Positions 62,841 through 64,000 of a DNA stretch of 64,000 bases are shown piece after piece. This stretch comes from Mayfieldus sp963781495 (lineage in GTDB: Bacteria > Actinomycetota > Thermoleophilia > Solirubrobacterales > 70-9). The number at the start of each line of letters is the position of its first letter. Position 1 is the first letter of the stretch. The position numbers and the translations under genes are program-made. The notes beneath the pieces are model-generated. The model saw nothing but the letters and a program-made list of their open reading frames with translations. It was not told where the DNA came from and ran no database searches. Location of the stretch: positions 1,550,001 through 1,614,000 of the forward strand of contig CAWAFX010000002.1 in assembly GCA_963781495.1 (NCBI GenBank), written 5' to 3'.

Positions 62841-62994
62841 AGTAACAGAGGCAGCAGGCCGAAAGTGGGCCCGCAGCCGCGCCTTCCGGCGACTGAGGCG
62901 AGGTTGGAGAGTCCGCAAGGCGCCAACCGGTGCCGCCAGGCCGACGTAGCGGGCCGAATGCCCGCAAGCGACGGGGCCGCGTGACCCCGTCGCT
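62841..62994 (+). ncRNA. structured RNA or leader, unassigned
   Basis: About 150 non-coding bases follow the promoter. Stems visible: GGCC-GAAAGT-GGGCC region (62858-62872), GGTTGG paired to CCAACC across 15 bases (62903-62929), GCGGGC-CGAAT-GCCCGC (62949-62965), and finally GCGACGGGG-N8-CCCCGTCGC (62968-62993) followed by TTT. The last is terminator-like and lies just before the MerR-cyclase coding region. Could be a riboswitch/attenuator or independent small RNA. I did not match a known class. Confidence 0.6.
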
Positions 62995-63041
62995 TTATGT
63001 CCGGGCTCGTCTCCCTGACTAAGGTGCGGACGCTCCCCGCG

Positions 63042-64000
63042 ATGGCGTCCGACCAGTACATCTCCCTCAACGAGGCCTCGCGCCGCTCCGGCGTCTCGGC
63101 CAGCACCCTGAAGCGCTGGGCCGAGGAGAAGGTGCTGCCGGTCAAGCGCGGCCGCTGGACGCCGGTCGCCGCCGCTCAGGCGCGGGTGGTGGCGCGGATG
63201 CGCGAGCGCGGCCACTCGCTGGATGAGCTCAAGGACGCCGGACGCGAGGGCAAGCTCGCCTTCGGCCTGGTCGAGGACCTGTTCCCCGAGCAGCAGGGGG
63301 AGGTGACGATCGAAGCGGCGGCGGAGGAGACGGGCCTGGAGCCGGAGCTGATCGAGCGCCTGCAATCGCTGCTGGGAACGCCGGCGGGGCGCGAGCGGAC
63401 CCTCAGCCACTCCGACCTCGAGGCGATGCGCAACTGCGCCCGCATCCTCGCGGCGGGGATGCCGCTGGTCGCCTTCCTGCAGCTGGTCCGCGTCTACGCG
63501 CAGTCGCTGCGCCGGATCGCCGACGCCGAGGTGCGCCTGTTCCATCTCTACGTGCACGAGCCGCTGATCCGCGACGGGCTCGGCGAGATGGAGATCGGGG
63601 AGGAGATGGAGGGGCTGGCGGCCGAGCTTCTGCCCGAGGCGACGCCGCTTTTCGAGTACATGCACAGCCGCTACCTGCGCTTCTTCATCGAGCAGGACGT
63701 GGTCGGCCACATGGAGTCGGAGCTCGGGCGCGACACCTCGGTCGGCCGGGTGCTGACGACGCTCTGCTTCATCGACCTGACCGGCTTCACCCGCTACACC
63801 GAGGAGGAGGGCGACGAGGAGGCGATGGACGTGATCGAGCGCTTCATCGAGACCGTCGAGGCGACGCTGCCCTCGGAGGCGACGGTGGTGAAGACGATCG
63901 GCGACGAGGTGATGATCGTCTCTCCCGATCCGGCCTCGCTGACCGAGTGGGCGGTCGGCTTTTTGGCCCTGTTCCAGGAGCGCCCGCAGCCCCGGGTCGG
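63042..64000 (+). CDS. MerR-type DNA-binding domain with class III nucleotide cyclase, 3' end missing
   Basis: Open to the right edge. From ATG 63042 (ATG 62997 and GTG 63024 are also in frame): MerR helix-turn-helix ISLNEASRRSGVSASTLKRW and EEKVLPVKRGRW, a helical region of about 170 residues, then the class III adenylate/guanylate cyclase start LCFIDLTGFTRYTEEEGDEE with the metal Asp, and KTIGDEVMIV. Combining a DNA-binding head with a cyclase-type domain is unusual. The nucleotide product and completeness of the active site cannot be judged because the end is cut off. Confidence 0.8.
   Translation, partial: MASDQYISLNEASRRSGVSASTLKRWAEEKVLPVKRGRWTPVAAAQARVVARMRERGHSLDELKDAGREGKLAFGLVEDLFPEQQGEVTIEAAAEETGLEPELIERLQSLLGTPAGRERTLSHSDLEAMRNCARILAAGMPLVAFLQLVRVYAQSLRRIADAEVRLFHLYVHEPLIRDGLGEMEIGEEMEGLAAELLPEATPLFEYMHSRYLRFFIEQDVVGHMESELGRDTSVGRVLTTLCFIDLTGFTRYTEEEGDEEAMDVIERFIETVEATLPSEATVVKTIGDEVMIVSPDPASLTEWAVGFLALFQERPQPRV

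Noticed and set aside
62841..62994. Cobalamin, c-di-GMP-I, ZTP or fluoride riboswitch
   Set aside because: Isolated matches such as CGAAAGTGGG-CCGC or CCGCCAGG occur, but none of the full consensus layouts fits; left as unassigned RNA.

Overview
The window is about 70% GC with gene-dense coding, frequent GTG/TTG starts, stop/start overlaps and repeated TAGNNT boxes directly in front of start codons. Gene families (PadR, DivIVA-like, OmpR-type two-component, tandem S51 peptidases, NhaA-DsbA fusion, MerR-cyclase) suggest a high-GC actinobacterium, probably Thermoleophilia/Solirubrobacterales; this placement is inference. No rRNA, tRNA, CRISPR array, integrase or transposase was recognised.

Layout. 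1-7 kb: end of a SnoaL-like gene, a cupin remnant, an SRPBCC protein, a class I amidotransferase, two small envelope proteins, a MacB-like ABC exporter (ATPase plus 852-aa FtsX permease), a secreted trypsin-like protease and a duplicated scrap of the permease. 7.1-12.5 kb: an accessory island with two unknown proteins on the minus strand, a decayed restriction endonuclease, a frameshifted C5 DNA methyltransferase, a Vsr nicking endonuclease, a frameshifted conserved protein and a 377-bp structured non-coding stretch. 12.5-16 kb: PadR regulator, DivIVA-like coiled coil, broken CorA and broken aldo/keto reductase. 15.9-23.0 kb: a tight operon TetR - metallo-beta-lactamase lactonase - acyl-CoA ligase - APC permease - crotonase - amidohydrolase - crotonase, which looks like a CoA-dependent catabolic route for an imported acid or lactone. 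23-33 kb: secreted protein, broken membrane protein, cysteine-less DksA-like protein, Lon with a duplicated 55-bp promoter/operator, HxlR regulator, NhaA-DsbA fusion, and an MFS transporter running in frame into a cytochrome P450, then cold shock protein. 33-41 kb: 44-aa membrane protein, GNAT, HCDH-crotonase fusion in the reversed domain order, lipoprotein, sirtuin, SDR, lytic transglycosylase, PhoD phosphatase. 41-50 kb: response regulator and sensor kinase, secreted DUF5666-like protein, a conserved protein that may start at ATA, a 1101-aa three-domain peptidoglycan hydrolase, and two coiled-coil proteins around a nucleoside phosphorylase. 50-61 kb: epimerase and acyltransferase, then a nitrogen-themed stretch (two S51 peptidases, glutamine synthetase, PucR-type regulator, ammonium transporter). 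61-64 kb: ZIP-like transporter, SCP2-like protein, and a strong promoter driving a structured RNA with a terminator-like end ahead of a MerR-class III cyclase gene cut by the right edge.

Two features run through the whole window. At least seventeen genes have a TANNNT hexamer placed so that the predicted transcription start falls on, or within three bases of, the start codon, which indicates leaderless transcription. Frameshifts or lost starts/stops affect about ten genes in the left 32 kb but almost none in the right half, so the left half is either eroding or carries more assembly indels.
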